From Bifidobacterium miconis (GTDB taxonomy: Bacteria; Actinomycetota; Actinomycetes; Actinomycetales; Bifidobacteriaceae), in the NCBI RefSeq assembly GCF_019331735.1, contig NZ_JAHBBH010000010.1:1-64000 (forward strand): a stretch of DNA of 64,000 nt, given 5' to 3'. Numbering within the stretch: position 1 is the first letter of the stretch; each line of letters begins with the position of its first letter. A model generated the notes under the pieces. The model had not been told where the DNA came from and searched no databases. It saw only the letters and a list, made by a program, of their open reading frames with translations. Position numbers and translations under genes: made by a program. This document shows, one piece after another, positions 17,096 through 26,224 of this stretch.

Positions 17096-19849
17096 TTAGT
17101 ACTGTCCGGACTGCGAGGCGAGGGTCCAGCCGTCGTTGAAGGCGAAGTGATCGGTCACTTCGGTCTTGTTTTTGAGCTGGTACTTGGTGCCGGCGGTGCT
17201 GCCGTCATCATCCCATGTGGCGTCGATGACCAGCCATTTGCCGTCGATCTTCACGTAATTCCAGGCGTGCGACGTGCTGTAGCCGGACACGGAGCCGGAG
17301 ACCACGCGAGTGTCGAGTCCGGCGGCCTTGCCAAGCAGCTGGTAGGCGTATGCGTAGGACATGCACACGCCCTTGCCGCTGACCATGCCGTACGGGCTCC
17401 ACGCGTCCGGGTACCGCTTCGATGCGTCTATGCTGTCGAATGCGTTGGCGCTGTCGGTGCCGCCGGATCGTTTGAAATTGACGGCATCATAGTCGTAGGT
17501 CATCTGGCCGGCGAGGAACTGCTCGATGGCGATGGCCTTGTCCCGGTCGGAGCCCTGGAAGCGCGAGACGTTCGCGTTCACGAAGTCGGCCATTGTCTTC
17601 TGCCGCTGCTTGTAGTCGTCCGGGTATTTCACCCACATCACGGTCCTGTCGCCCTTCTTGCGCACCGCGTAAGCCACGCCGTCGGATTCGGTGCGAATGT
17701 ACGGGTTCTGGTAGATGATCTCCGTCATCACATCCTCCGTGCTCACCTGATAGTCGTCGGCGGCGTACTCGGTGATGTCGATGACCTCATGGCCGTTGAG
17801 GATGTTGTTCGCAAGATATTTGCCGTAATCGGTCGACGCGAAGATGAAATACGGGGATTGGCTCGTGTCCGAATCGATCTTCTTCGTGTCGTAGCCGCTC
17901 CAGTCGGTATTGCCGTTCACTGCGTTGACGCGGTCGAGCACGCCGCCGGCCTTCGGCAGGGATTCGAGCGCGGCCTGCTGAATCTGCGGGAAGATCGCGT
18001 TCAGATCGCCCTCGTAGTACAGGTGCCCCGTGTTCGTGATCTTCGTGCCGGGAGCCGAGACCAGGAAGTTCCAGCTCGCATTGCCGGTTTTGCTGATCTC
18101 GCTGAACGTGCTGGGAATCGTCGCAGTCGAACCGTTGGCCATCGTCACGAACGTGTAGACGTATTGTTCCATGTCCTCTTCGAGCGTGTTGTCCTCTCCG
18201 AAGACGCCCTTCGAATTGTAGATCCACTGGCGGTGCTGCGTCTGGTTGGCGGGGCCGATCGGAATCGACGGCACGATGTCGTTCGCATCGACCGCGCGCC
18301 AGCGTCCCTCGTGGCCTTCCGCGTCCACGCCGGAGACCACAAAGTACAGTTTGCCCGCCGAATCCGGATTGTACGAGCCGCCGGCCTGCTGCAGCACGTC
18401 CGCGCAATAGTCTCTTGTGCTGCCCGTGCATGCGTCGATGTAGTCCTGATCCTCTACGGCCAGCGAATGGAACGCCTCGTTCTGCGAGTATGTGGTTTCC
18501 GGCTCGTTGTCGAGGAGCTTGCTGCTCTTGACCTTGTCGTAATCGTTCGAAAGCAGCTGAGTCGTCTTGGACGAGCCGATCTTCGTGATTTCGGTGCGTT
18601 CTTCGGAGAAGTTGTCGTCGCCCGGCTGGCCGACCTGCGGCAGCACGATGTACGTGTATACGTTGTACGATGTCGCGCCGTCGAGTTTGTTCCATGAAAT
18701 GTCGACGCCGCCTTCGGCGTTGACGACCGGCGTGATGCCGCTGACAGGGGAGAGCTGTTCGACGTCGGTCGGATTGACGACCTTGAAGAACTGCACGATC
18801 GGCCTGGCGAGCTTCTTGCCGTCGGATCCCATGTACTGCACGTAGTAGTAGCCGTCGGACGGCAGAAAGCCACGTTCCTTGCCGATGCTGTCGCCGTACT
18901 GCATATACTTGGGGATGTCCATCGTGCCGCTTACGTCGACGGTGCCGTTGCCTTCCTTGTCGTTGCTTGGCATGCCGGCGTTGATGCTGGTTGGGATCGG
19001 CACCGAGAGCGAGGCGTCCTGGTAGATCTTCGCGCAGTCGAATTCCGTCATGTCGGTGTTTTTGAGCGTGAACGCCCAGTAGTCGTCGCTGACGACCGAT
19101 GCGTCGCCGGTGAGCGTGATGCGGAATTCGTGGTAGATGTCGACCGCGATCGGATCCTTGAGCTCGTATTTGGATGCTGGCAGTGCGCTGCCGTATGCCT
19201 GTTCTGCGGTTGGCAGCGCCGTGTTGGCGAGTTTGTCGCGTCCGGTGAGTTTGTAAGCGACGAGCAGTCCGCCGCCGATGATGAACGCCACGGCGACGAT
19301 TGCCGCGACGACCACGATCCACCAGCGGAACCGTCGTGGCGCGTGCCGCTGTGCTCGCCGCGACGCGCGCCGGTCGGGCGACAGGCCTTGCGGCTGGGCG
19401 GCTGGACGACCGGGTTGCGGAGGTTGCGCGTATGCCGGTGACTGTCCGTAGACCGGTTGCGTTGATGGCGTTGGTTGCGGCGGTTGCGCGTAGGGTTGCG
19501 CTGTTGCCGGCGGTTGTCCGTACGTCTGTCCGATCGGTCTTGATTGCCGTTGCGGAATTCGCGGCGCGCCCTGTTGTTGCGGATAGGCCGGATAGCTGGA
19601 CTGCGGCGGATATGGAGCCTGCGGTTGGGGCGGCCGCGGCTGACTGTATGGCTGACCGTATTGCTGTCCGACGGGTTGCGTCGGCCGTGGTTGTCCGCTT
19701 GCCTGCGATCCGGTTGTTGGTGGATACGGCTGTTGATAAGGCTGCGAGGGTGGTTGCGGTGTGTGCGGGACGGGCTGTTGGACGGGCTGTTGCGGTGCGA
19801 TGTGCGGATCGGGTTGTGATTCGTCGCCTGGCTGTCCGGAGTGCGTCAT
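17096..19849 (-). CDS. Membrane-anchored transglutaminase-like protein, paralogue 1
   Basis: From ATG 19849, preceded by GAAGGGA, the product has 917 residues. About 165 N-terminal residues are rich in Gln, Pro and Tyr (repeats such as QPYGQP and PPQPT), then an Arg-rich patch, one membrane helix (WIVVVAAIVAVAFIIGGGLL) and a large external part. A fibronectin-III-like stretch is visible (VDISWNKLDGATSYNVYTY), and the C-terminus is a transglutaminase core with Cys in GKGVCMSYAYAYQLLGK, His in STSHAWNYVKIDGKW and Asp in VIDATWDDDG. All three catalytic-type residues are present. It may cross-link or hydrolyse peptide or wall substrates. No function is known to me. Confidence 0.82.
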   Translation of the reverse strand: MTHSGQPGDESQPDPHIAPQQPVQQPVPHTPQPPSQPYQQPYPPTTGSQASGQPRPTQPVGQQYGQPYSQPRPPQPQAPYPPQSSYPAYPQQQGAPRIPQRQSRPIGQTYGQPPATAQPYAQPPQPTPSTQPVYGQSPAYAQPPQPGRPAAQPQGLSPDRRASRRAQRHAPRRFRWWIVVVAAIVAVAFIIGGGLLVAYKLTGRDKLANTALPTAEQAYGSALPASKYELKDPIAVDIYHEFRITLTGDASVVSDDYWAFTLKNTDMTEFDCAKIYQDASLSVPIPTSINAGMPSNDKEGNGTVDVSGTMDIPKYMQYGDSIGKERGFLPSDGYYYVQYMGSDGKKLARPIVQFFKVVNPTDVEQLSPVSGITPVVNAEGGVDISWNKLDGATSYNVYTYIVLPQVGQPGDDNFSEERTEITKIGSSKTTQLLSNDYDKVKSSKLLDNEPETTYSQNEAFHSLAVEDQDYIDACTGSTRDYCADVLQQAGGSYNPDSAGKLYFVVSGVDAEGHEGRWRAVDANDIVPSIPIGPANQTQHRQWIYNSKGVFGEDNTLEEDMEQYVYTFVTMANGSTATIPSTFSEISKTGNASWNFLVSAPGTKITNTGHLYYEGDLNAIFPQIQQAALESLPKAGGVLDRVNAVNGNTDWSGYDTKKIDSDTSQSPYFIFASTDYGKYLANNILNGHEVIDITEYAADDYQVSTEDVMTEIIYQNPYIRTESDGVAYAVRKKGDRTVMWVKYPDDYKQRQKTMADFVNANVSRFQGSDRDKAIAIEQFLAGQMTYDYDAVNFKRSGGTDSANAFDSIDASKRYPDAWSPYGMVSGKGVCMSYAYAYQLLGKAAGLDTRVVSGSVSGYSTSHAWNYVKIDGKWLVIDATWDDDGSTAGTKYQLKNKTEVTDHFAFNDGWTLASQSGQY

Positions 19850-20017
19850 TGCCGTTTGTTCCCTTCTCTGGCGTCTGTGCGTTGGTTCCAATGGTATAGG
19901 TTTTCACCGTGTGCGGCCCGTATTGCCCGCATGGTATCGGTCCGTGTTGCGTCCGACGCGCGGCGAGATTCGTGAACGGTTCGCGTCGGGCGCGACACGG
20001 GTCGTATGCGACCGTCG

Positions 20018-22672
20018 TCACTGGTACTGTTCGGTTTGCGAACTCAGCGTCCATCCGCTGCGGGCCGGGAAGTGGTCGGCCACGTCGGATGGCTTCTTGA
20101 GCTGATACCTGGTGCCTGCGTCCGCGCCCTCGTCGTCCCACGTGGCGTCGACGAACAGCCACTGGCCGTCGACCTTCACATAGTTCCACGCATGGCCCGC
20201 CTTCGTACCGCTCACGTAGCCGCTGACCACGCGGGTGTCCAGTCCGGCCGCCTTGGCAAGCGCCTGATAGCCGTATGCGTATGACATGCACACGCCTTTG
20301 CCGGTCACCATGCCGAGCGAACTCCATGCATCCGCATATTCGGCCGTCGCCTCCACGTTTTCAAACGTGTTGCCGTTGCCCTCCTTGACGGCGGCGAACG
20401 CGTCGGTGTCATACGTCATCGCCTGCGCGAGGAAGCGCTCGACGGCGATGGCCTTGTCTCGATCCGATCCTTGAAACCGCGAGACGTTGGCGTTCACGAA
20501 GTCGGCGAGCCGCTGCTGGCGTTCGCGGTAATCGTCAGGGTATTTGATCCACAGCACTGTCTTCTCGCCGACCTTGCGCTTCGTATAGTCGAAGGCGTCG
20601 CTGGTGACGGCCAGATACGGGTTCTGATAGCGCAGCTCGTTGATCACGTCACCGGTGTCCATCTCCCATTCGGGATAGTCGGAGACGTCGATGACCTCGT
20701 GCCCGTTGAGGATGTTGTGGGCGAGATACGTGCCGAACGCATTCGACGCGAAGGTGAAGTACGGCGACCGTTCATCGTCCGAATCGATTGCCTTCTTGTC
20801 GTATCCGCTCCAGTCGACTTCGGCTACGTCGGTGAGACGGTCGAGCAGGCCGCCGGCTTTCGGCAGCGCCGCGATCGCCTCCTGTCTGACGTTCTCGAGC
20901 TTGGCGTTCAGATCGCCTTCGTAGTAGAGGGTGCCGGAATCTTCGAGCGCGGTGCCGGGGGCCCGGTATTGGAACGACCATGCGTGTTCGATGCCGTTGG
21001 CGTTCGGCGTCAGGGCGCTGAATTCGCTGACGATGGGCACGGTGGCGCCGTTGGCCATCGTCACGAACGTGTAGACGTATTCCTGCATTCGTTCGGCGAG
21101 CGTGTTGTCCTCGCCGAAGATGCCGCGCTCGCCGTACATCCATTGTTCGGTCGTCGCGCCGTTCGCGACGCCCAACGGGATCGACGGCACGAGATCGCTC
21201 GCGTCGTATGCGTGCCAGCAGCCCTCATGGCCGTTCTCGTCCACGGCCGTGACGGCGAAATACAGTCGGCCGGCCGAATCGGCATGCCATACGCCGCCGG
21301 TGCGCGTCATGGTCTCGGCGCAGCCGTCGCTGTCGCTGGTGGGGCAGATGTGTTCGATCTCATCCTGATTTTCGGTGGCCAGCGCCCGGAACACGTCGTT
21401 CTGCCGCCATGTGCGTGTACCTTCGCGGTTGCCGTAGTCGTAGTTGGAGGTGGCCTTGTCGGTGTCGTAGTCGTCGGACAGCAGCTGCGTCGTCTTCGAC
21501 GTGCCGAGCTTGGTGATGCTGCCGCGTTCGCGCCGATAGTAGGAGTCTCCCTCCTCGCCGATCTGCGGGGTGATGATGTACGCGTACACGTTGTACGATG
21601 TCGCGCCGTTCACCGAGTTCCAGAAAATGTCGATGCCGCCGTGGTCGTTGACGACCGCGTTGACGTCAGGTGCGCCTGACAGCCGTTCGATGCCGTTATC
21701 GGTGTCGTCTTCGCCCACCACCGTGAAGAACTGAACGATCGGCTTGGCGAGCTTCTTGCCGTTCGAGCCCATGTACTGCACGTAGTAGTAGCCATCGGAG
21801 GGCAGGAAGCCGGTGTCTCCGACGATCGCGTCGTCGTCGTGCAGTTCGCCGGAAAGCGGCATGAGGCCGCTGATCTCGATGTCGCCGCTGCTCCTGTCTT
21901 CGTATCGCGGCAAATGGGCGTACGCGCTGGTCGGGATCGGCACGCTCAGCGCCACGTCCTGATACACACGTGCACTGTCCTCGGCGCTCATCTCCGCACC
22001 GTGGAGCACATAGCTTGATGTTCCCGACTTCTCCGAGAAAGTCACCTTGGCCGGGTCGGTCAGCGAGATCACGAACTCGTGATTGGTTTTCACGACGATG
22101 GGATCGCGCAGCTCGTACTTGCTGGCCGGCAGGGCGGTGCCGTACACCGTTTCGGGACTTGATGCCGATCTGAGCACGTCGTCCGGCTGCAGAAGTTTGG
22201 CGACGTACAGTCCCGTGCCCACGATGGCGATGGCGACGATCGCCGCGATGATCGCGATCCAGCGTTTGACGCCGTGTCGTTTGCGCTGTTGGACCGTTTG
22301 GTTGCCGAATGGTTGACCGACGGCCGGTTGACCGCCGAACTGCTGGCTGTCTGCCAGTGGATTGCCGGTCGGCGGATTGCATGGCCGACTGTCGGCCGGC
22401 TGTCGGTATGCTCCCTGCGACATGGCATATGCCGGTCGTCCGACAGGGGGAGCGCCGTACGCCGCAGGCCGTTGCTGCGATGATGACTGCGCAGTCGGCG
22501 GATGGGTGCCGTATATGGGGCCCGGTTGCTGCGGAGGATGCGGTTGCGCTGGTTGTGGGACCGGTGGCGTTCGCATAATCGGTGGCGTTTGCGTCCGCTG
22601 AGGATAGGCCGGCTGTACGGGGGATTGAGGACCCGTGTTGAATACGTTGTCATCATGTGGCGGCTGTGTCAT
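20018..22672 (-). CDS. Membrane-anchored transglutaminase-like protein, paralogue 2
   Basis: This 884-residue protein (ATG at 22672, preceded by AAAGGGGA) has the same architecture as the downstream gene: a Pro/Gln/Tyr-rich cytoplasmic N-terminus, the basic patch KRHGVKRW, a membrane helix (IAIIAAIVAIAIVGTGLYVA), long external modules including GGIDIFWNSVNGATSYNVYAY, and the transglutaminase core with GKGVCMSYAYGYQALAK, AGHAWNYVKVDGQW and FVDATWDDEG. The two proteins share many identical stretches (for example SDGYYYVQYMGS and DKAIAVERFLA/DKAIAIEQFLA), so they arose by tandem duplication. The genes are on the same strand with about 170 bases between them, and each has its own ribosome site. 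Confidence 0.82.
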   Translation of the reverse strand: MTQPPHDDNVFNTGPQSPVQPAYPQRTQTPPIMRTPPVPQPAQPHPPQQPGPIYGTHPPTAQSSSQQRPAAYGAPPVGRPAYAMSQGAYRQPADSRPCNPPTGNPLADSQQFGGQPAVGQPFGNQTVQQRKRHGVKRWIAIIAAIVAIAIVGTGLYVAKLLQPDDVLRSASSPETVYGTALPASKYELRDPIVVKTNHEFVISLTDPAKVTFSEKSGTSSYVLHGAEMSAEDSARVYQDVALSVPIPTSAYAHLPRYEDRSSGDIEISGLMPLSGELHDDDAIVGDTGFLPSDGYYYVQYMGSNGKKLAKPIVQFFTVVGEDDTDNGIERLSGAPDVNAVVNDHGGIDIFWNSVNGATSYNVYAYIITPQIGEEGDSYYRRERGSITKLGTSKTTQLLSDDYDTDKATSNYDYGNREGTRTWRQNDVFRALATENQDEIEHICPTSDSDGCAETMTRTGGVWHADSAGRLYFAVTAVDENGHEGCWHAYDASDLVPSIPLGVANGATTEQWMYGERGIFGEDNTLAERMQEYVYTFVTMANGATVPIVSEFSALTPNANGIEHAWSFQYRAPGTALEDSGTLYYEGDLNAKLENVRQEAIAALPKAGGLLDRLTDVAEVDWSGYDKKAIDSDDERSPYFTFASNAFGTYLAHNILNGHEVIDVSDYPEWEMDTGDVINELRYQNPYLAVTSDAFDYTKRKVGEKTVLWIKYPDDYRERQQRLADFVNANVSRFQGSDRDKAIAVERFLAQAMTYDTDAFAAVKEGNGNTFENVEATAEYADAWSSLGMVTGKGVCMSYAYGYQALAKAAGLDTRVVSGYVSGTKAGHAWNYVKVDGQWLFVDATWDDEGADAGTRYQLKKPSDVADHFPARSGWTLSSQTEQYQ

Positions 22673-22787
22673 GGATCCCCTTTGTTCTCTCGTTATGACG
22701 TTGATAACCATCTTACAGATATGCACTCCTGAATCCAAGAATCTGCCCACCTTTGCAAAGCGGTTTTCCTTACTTGAGGTGTGAGGA

Positions 22788-23489
22788 TCAGCAGGCCAGC
22801 GACAGTGCGGGAGCTTCCCCGTGCGAGACGATCGAAACGGCTTCCGAGGCGGGTGCCTTGGCGTCCGCTTCGGAAGCGCGCAGGATCCACGCACGGATCG
22901 CGGCCGTTCTTGCCTGCTGACGTTCGCCGTAGCAGACGCCAAGATGTTCGCCGGCATTCGGCATGGCCCACTGCTCGTGTTCCGTTTCGTATTCGGCGGC
23001 GAGCTTGCGGCAGACGGACATGAATCCCGCAAGCAACTGTTCGAGCCCCGATCCATTGGCGTCGTAGGCGAGGCGCAGCGTGCGCCACACCCACGGGTTG
23101 GTGAATGCGGATTCGGGCACGCCGGCCTCGCGCAGGCAGTGCAGGCCCGCAACGGTGATGACGCGCTGAGCTTTTCTCGACCGTATGCCGATCAGTTCGA
23201 ACACGTTGGAGGACACGTTGAGGATGTGGTCACCATGCGCGAACATCAGCGTCTGGCAGTAGTCGTATTCCTGGCTGTCGATCTGCAGCGGGCGCAGGTC
23301 ATGGCTGGTCAGATGCCAGCCCTTGCACATCGGGCAATGGTAGATGCGCTGCTCACGACGACGGTTCGATGCGGAACCGCGGCATGATGCCAGTGCGAGC
23401 TGAGCCTCGTCGGCTGTCGCATAACGGTTCTTGCCAGTGTGGCAGTGGCCGCGGGTCTTGGCGATGTGTTGAATGCTATACATGCGCAT
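22788..23489 (-). CDS. Zinc-ribbon-containing protein of unknown function
   Basis: The 233-residue product starts at ATG 23489, with AAGGAG 7 bases upstream. Near residue 50 it has IYHCPMCKGWHLTS, a CxxC-GWHLTS motif of the sort seen in small proteins of actinobacteria and their phages. The rest (FELIGIRSRKAQRVITVAGL, WVWRTLRLAYDANGSGLEQL) looks helical, and I do not recognise the family. Several Cys and His residues before the motif (KTRGHCHTGKNRYAT) could add to metal binding. It is divergent from holA and sits upstream of the two transglutaminase-like genes on the same strand. Confidence 0.6.
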   Translation of the reverse strand: MRMYSIQHIAKTRGHCHTGKNRYATADEAQLALASCRGSASNRRREQRIYHCPMCKGWHLTSHDLRPLQIDSQEYDYCQTLMFAHGDHILNVSSNVFELIGIRSRKAQRVITVAGLHCLREAGVPESAFTNPWVWRTLRLAYDANGSGLEQLLAGFMSVCRKLAAEYETEHEQWAMPNAGEHLGVCYGERQQARTAAIRAWILRASEADAKAPASEAVSIVSHGEAPALSLAC

Positions 23490-23654
23490 GGTGGTGCTCC
23501 TTCGTATTGCCGTGATCCCTGTTGATCACGTCCGGAGGTTTTCCCTCCTGCAATGCCTAACCGGACAAAGCGTCGATGCCTGTGCCCGACGGCTTCCGAA
23601 GAGCCGCGGCACCGTTCTTCGCCGTTGTCCAACGCTGCGGCGAGATTGGGGAGC

Positions 23655-24632
23655 ATGCCCAGAAAGACAGCGGCGGGCGCGCCGGTACGCATCGTGGTCG
23701 GCGGCGACCCGTATCTCAACGAGCAGACGGCCCGCGACCTGCGGCACCAGGCCGAACGCGCGCATCCCGACGCGGACACCATCGAACTCGATGCGACCAG
23801 CGCCGGGCAATACGACTTCGACGAGGCCGTCAGCCCGTCATTGCTGTCCGACACGGCCATCGTCATGGTCACGAACCTGCAGAACGCCGACGACAAACTC
23901 GCCGAGGCGATCGTCGCATACTGCAAGACGGCCGGCAACGATCCGAACGCAAGCATCGTCATCTGCCGGCACGAGGGCGGGCAGAAAGGCAAGCGCATCG
24001 TCGACCAGCTCGAACGCGCCGGCGCCCGACGCGAGAACGTGCCCGACCTCAAAAAAGCCGACGCGAAACTCAACTTCGTCATCCAACGATTCGAACGCAG
24101 CAAACGCCGCGTCGAACCGCTCGCCGCGCAGCAGCTCGTCGCCGTGCTCGGCGACAAAACCGGCGAACTCGCCGCCATGTGCGACCAGCTGTGCTTCGAC
24201 TTCGACGACGACCCCATCGGCCTCGACCGCGTCAACCAATACCTGACCGCCAACCCGCAGGTCACCGGCTTCGCCGTCGCCGACACGGCCGTCGCCGGAC
24301 GCACCGCCGAAGCGATCGTGCAGATGCGCTCCGCGGTCGAACAGGGCACCGACCCGATCGCGCTCATCGGCGCGCTCGCCATGAAACTGCGCGGACTCGC
24401 CAAAGCGTCCGCCGTGCGCGCCGGCACCATCTCGCAGGCCGAAGCGAACATGAACCCGTGGGTATTGCGCAACGCGCAACGCCAGCTCGGCGGGTGGACG
24501 TCCGACGGTATGAGCCGCTGCATACGATTGCTCGCATGGGCCGACGAACAAAGCAAAACCAACGGCGGCGACCCCGTGTACGCGCTCGAACAGTGCATCA
24601 TCGCGATCAGCCGGAAAGGACGGGAATCATGA
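23655..24632 (+). CDS. holA: DNA polymerase III, delta subunit
   Basis: From ATG 23655 the product has 325 residues and matches HolA: PVRIVVGGDPYLNEQTARDL at the start, a AAA+-like first domain (IVMVTNLQNADDKLAEAIV), the FVIQRFERSKRRVEPLAAQQL helical region, and a C-terminal collar domain (GTDPIALIGALAMKLRGLAKAS, NPWVLRNAQRQLGGW). It is the clamp-loader subunit that opens the beta clamp. An in-frame ATG at 23553 would extend it with unlikely sequence. Its last four bases overlap tsaE. In many bacteria it directly follows comEC, whereas here about 6.5 kb intervenes. Confidence 0.92.
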   Translation: MPRKTAAGAPVRIVVGGDPYLNEQTARDLRHQAERAHPDADTIELDATSAGQYDFDEAVSPSLLSDTAIVMVTNLQNADDKLAEAIVAYCKTAGNDPNASIVICRHEGGQKGKRIVDQLERAGARRENVPDLKKADAKLNFVIQRFERSKRRVEPLAAQQLVAVLGDKTGELAAMCDQLCFDFDDDPIGLDRVNQYLTANPQVTGFAVADTAVAGRTAEAIVQMRSAVEQGTDPIALIGALAMKLRGLAKASAVRAGTISQAEANMNPWVLRNAQRQLGGWTSDGMSRCIRLLAWADEQSKTNGGDPVYALEQCIIAISRKGRES

Positions 24633-25228
24633 GCGACACCACCAGCCCCGACACTTCTGTCACCGTCGACGTGCCCACCGGCGACGACATGCGCGCGTTC
24701 GGCGAACGCATCGCGCGAGCCACCCGCGGCGGCGACGTGATCCTCCTGTCCGGCCCGCTCGGCGCCGGCAAGACCACGTTCGCGCAGGGATTCGGCCGCG
24801 GCCTCGGCATTGCCGGGCCGATCGTCTCGCCCACGTTCACCATCGCCCGCGAACTCAACGGACGATTCGCCGACGGTTCACCGGCACATCTTGTGCACGT
24901 CGACGCGTACCGGCTCGGCGGCAACGTGTACGCGCCCGGACAGGATGCGACCGACCGCCTGCTCGACGAACTCGAATCGCTCGGACTCGACGAGGAACTC
25001 GAGGATCCGGGCGAGAACACGGTGATCCTCATGGAATGGGGCGAGCAGATGGCCGCCGCGCTCGCGCCCGAACGGTTGGAAGTGCGCATCGCGCGGCCGA
25101 TCGACGCGACTTCCGGCACCGGCGATGCCGCGACCGATCCGAACGCCGAACTGACCGGCGACGGCACGCGCATCGTCACGCTCACGCCCGTGGGCAAGGC
25201 CTGGCAGGGCCGCGACCTGCTCGGCTGA
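24629..25228 (+). CDS. tsaE: TsaE, ATPase of the tRNA t6A37 synthesis complex
   Basis: The 199-residue P-loop protein has Walker A in LSGPLGAGKTTFAQGFGRGL, then VSPTFTIARE and HVDAYRLGG, and ILMEWGEQ as the Walker B-like segment. All are diagnostic for TsaE. It works with TsaB and TsaD to transfer the threonylcarbamoyl group to A37 of ANN-decoding tRNAs. The start ATGA overlaps the holA stop. The C-terminus is extended by about 40 residues relative to the short TsaE proteins of proteobacteria. A 129-base gap follows before tsaB, which has its own GGGAGG ribosome site. Confidence 0.95.
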   Translation: MSDTTSPDTSVTVDVPTGDDMRAFGERIARATRGGDVILLSGPLGAGKTTFAQGFGRGLGIAGPIVSPTFTIARELNGRFADGSPAHLVHVDAYRLGGNVYAPGQDATDRLLDELESLGLDEELEDPGENTVILMEWGEQMAAALAPERLEVRIARPIDATSGTGDAATDPNAELTGDGTRIVTLTPVGKAWQGRDLLG

Positions 25229-25357
25229 CGTTGCTCCGGCGCGGCCTCGGCGCCGCCGCACACCAGTGCTCGGCACGGTGATGGACGCTGGTGCGAAGCG
25301 GCCATAGACTCCCCGTTGTAGACTCGTAACGATTCTTGGGACAAGGGAGGAACACGC

Positions 25358-26224
25358 ATGGGCTGCACGCTGGTGATCGACACGTCATACGGTTCGACCG
25401 TGGGCGTCGTGGGACGCGAGCCGATCGTCGAAACCGACTCGCGCACCCACGTCGAACGTCTGCAGGTCAACATCGCGCGCGCGGTGAGCGAAGCCGGATA
25501 CGGGCCGCACGACATCGGCACCGTCGTCGTCGGGCTCGGTCCCGCGCCGTTCACCGGCCTGCGCGCCGGCATCGTCGCCGCCAAGGCCATCGCCTTCGCC
25601 GCCGGAGCGAAGCTCATCGGACAAAACGTGCTCGAGCCGCAGGTGCAGTGGAACCTCATCCGCCGCGCCAAGGCCGGCACGCTCGGTGATCCGGCGAACC
25701 TGCATGTGCTCACGCTCGCCGTCAACGATGCGCGCCGCAAACAGCTGTACTTCGAACTGTGCGACAGCCCGCTTGCCGGCGGCGACGTCACGGCCGCCGA
25801 AGCCGCCGAAGCCGCCGAAGCCTTCACGGACGGCACGGCCGCTGCGACTGCGGCGACGCCGGCACGCCCGCTCATCGACATGGACATCGACTATCCCGCA
25901 TCCATCGTCGAACGCGTCAACAGGGCCGTGCGCGACTACCGCGACCATGTCGGCGGCGACGTGGTCGTCGACGTCATCGGACATGGAGCCGGCAAATACA
26001 CGGATGCGCTGGCAGGCATCGAGCATCTCGGCGACGTCACGGACGAATCCGTGCTCGACGGCGGCAAACAGGGCCTTTCCGTATTCGCGACCGACGCGAC
26101 GCTCGCCCACGAACGCAACCCCGAAGCCCCCGTCGAACCGCTGTACCTGCGCCGGCCCGACGCGGAAATCCCCGCGCCGCTCAAGCACGTGCTCGGCCAC
26201 GCGGGCGCGGAGAGGACCGCCTGA
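25358..26224 (+). CDS. tsaB: TsaB, scaffold subunit of the tRNA t6A37 synthesis complex
   Basis: The 288-residue ASKHA-fold protein has the start LVIDTSYGSTVGVV, the SRTHVERLQVNI segment and the characteristic GLGPAPFTGLRAGIVAAKAIAF. TsaB heterodimerises with TsaD and is catalytically inactive itself. An Ala/Glu/Thr-rich insertion lies near residues 145-170. GGGAGG precedes the ATG. The stop overlaps the start of rimI by one base (TGATG), so this gene leads a coupled tsaB-rimI-tsaD run. Confidence 0.94.
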   Translation: MGCTLVIDTSYGSTVGVVGREPIVETDSRTHVERLQVNIARAVSEAGYGPHDIGTVVVGLGPAPFTGLRAGIVAAKAIAFAAGAKLIGQNVLEPQVQWNLIRRAKAGTLGDPANLHVLTLAVNDARRKQLYFELCDSPLAGGDVTAAEAAEAAEAFTDGTAAATAATPARPLIDMDIDYPASIVERVNRAVRDYRDHVGGDVVVDVIGHGAGKYTDALAGIEHLGDVTDESVLDGGKQGLSVFATDATLAHERNPEAPVEPLYLRRPDAEIPAPLKHVLGHAGAERTA

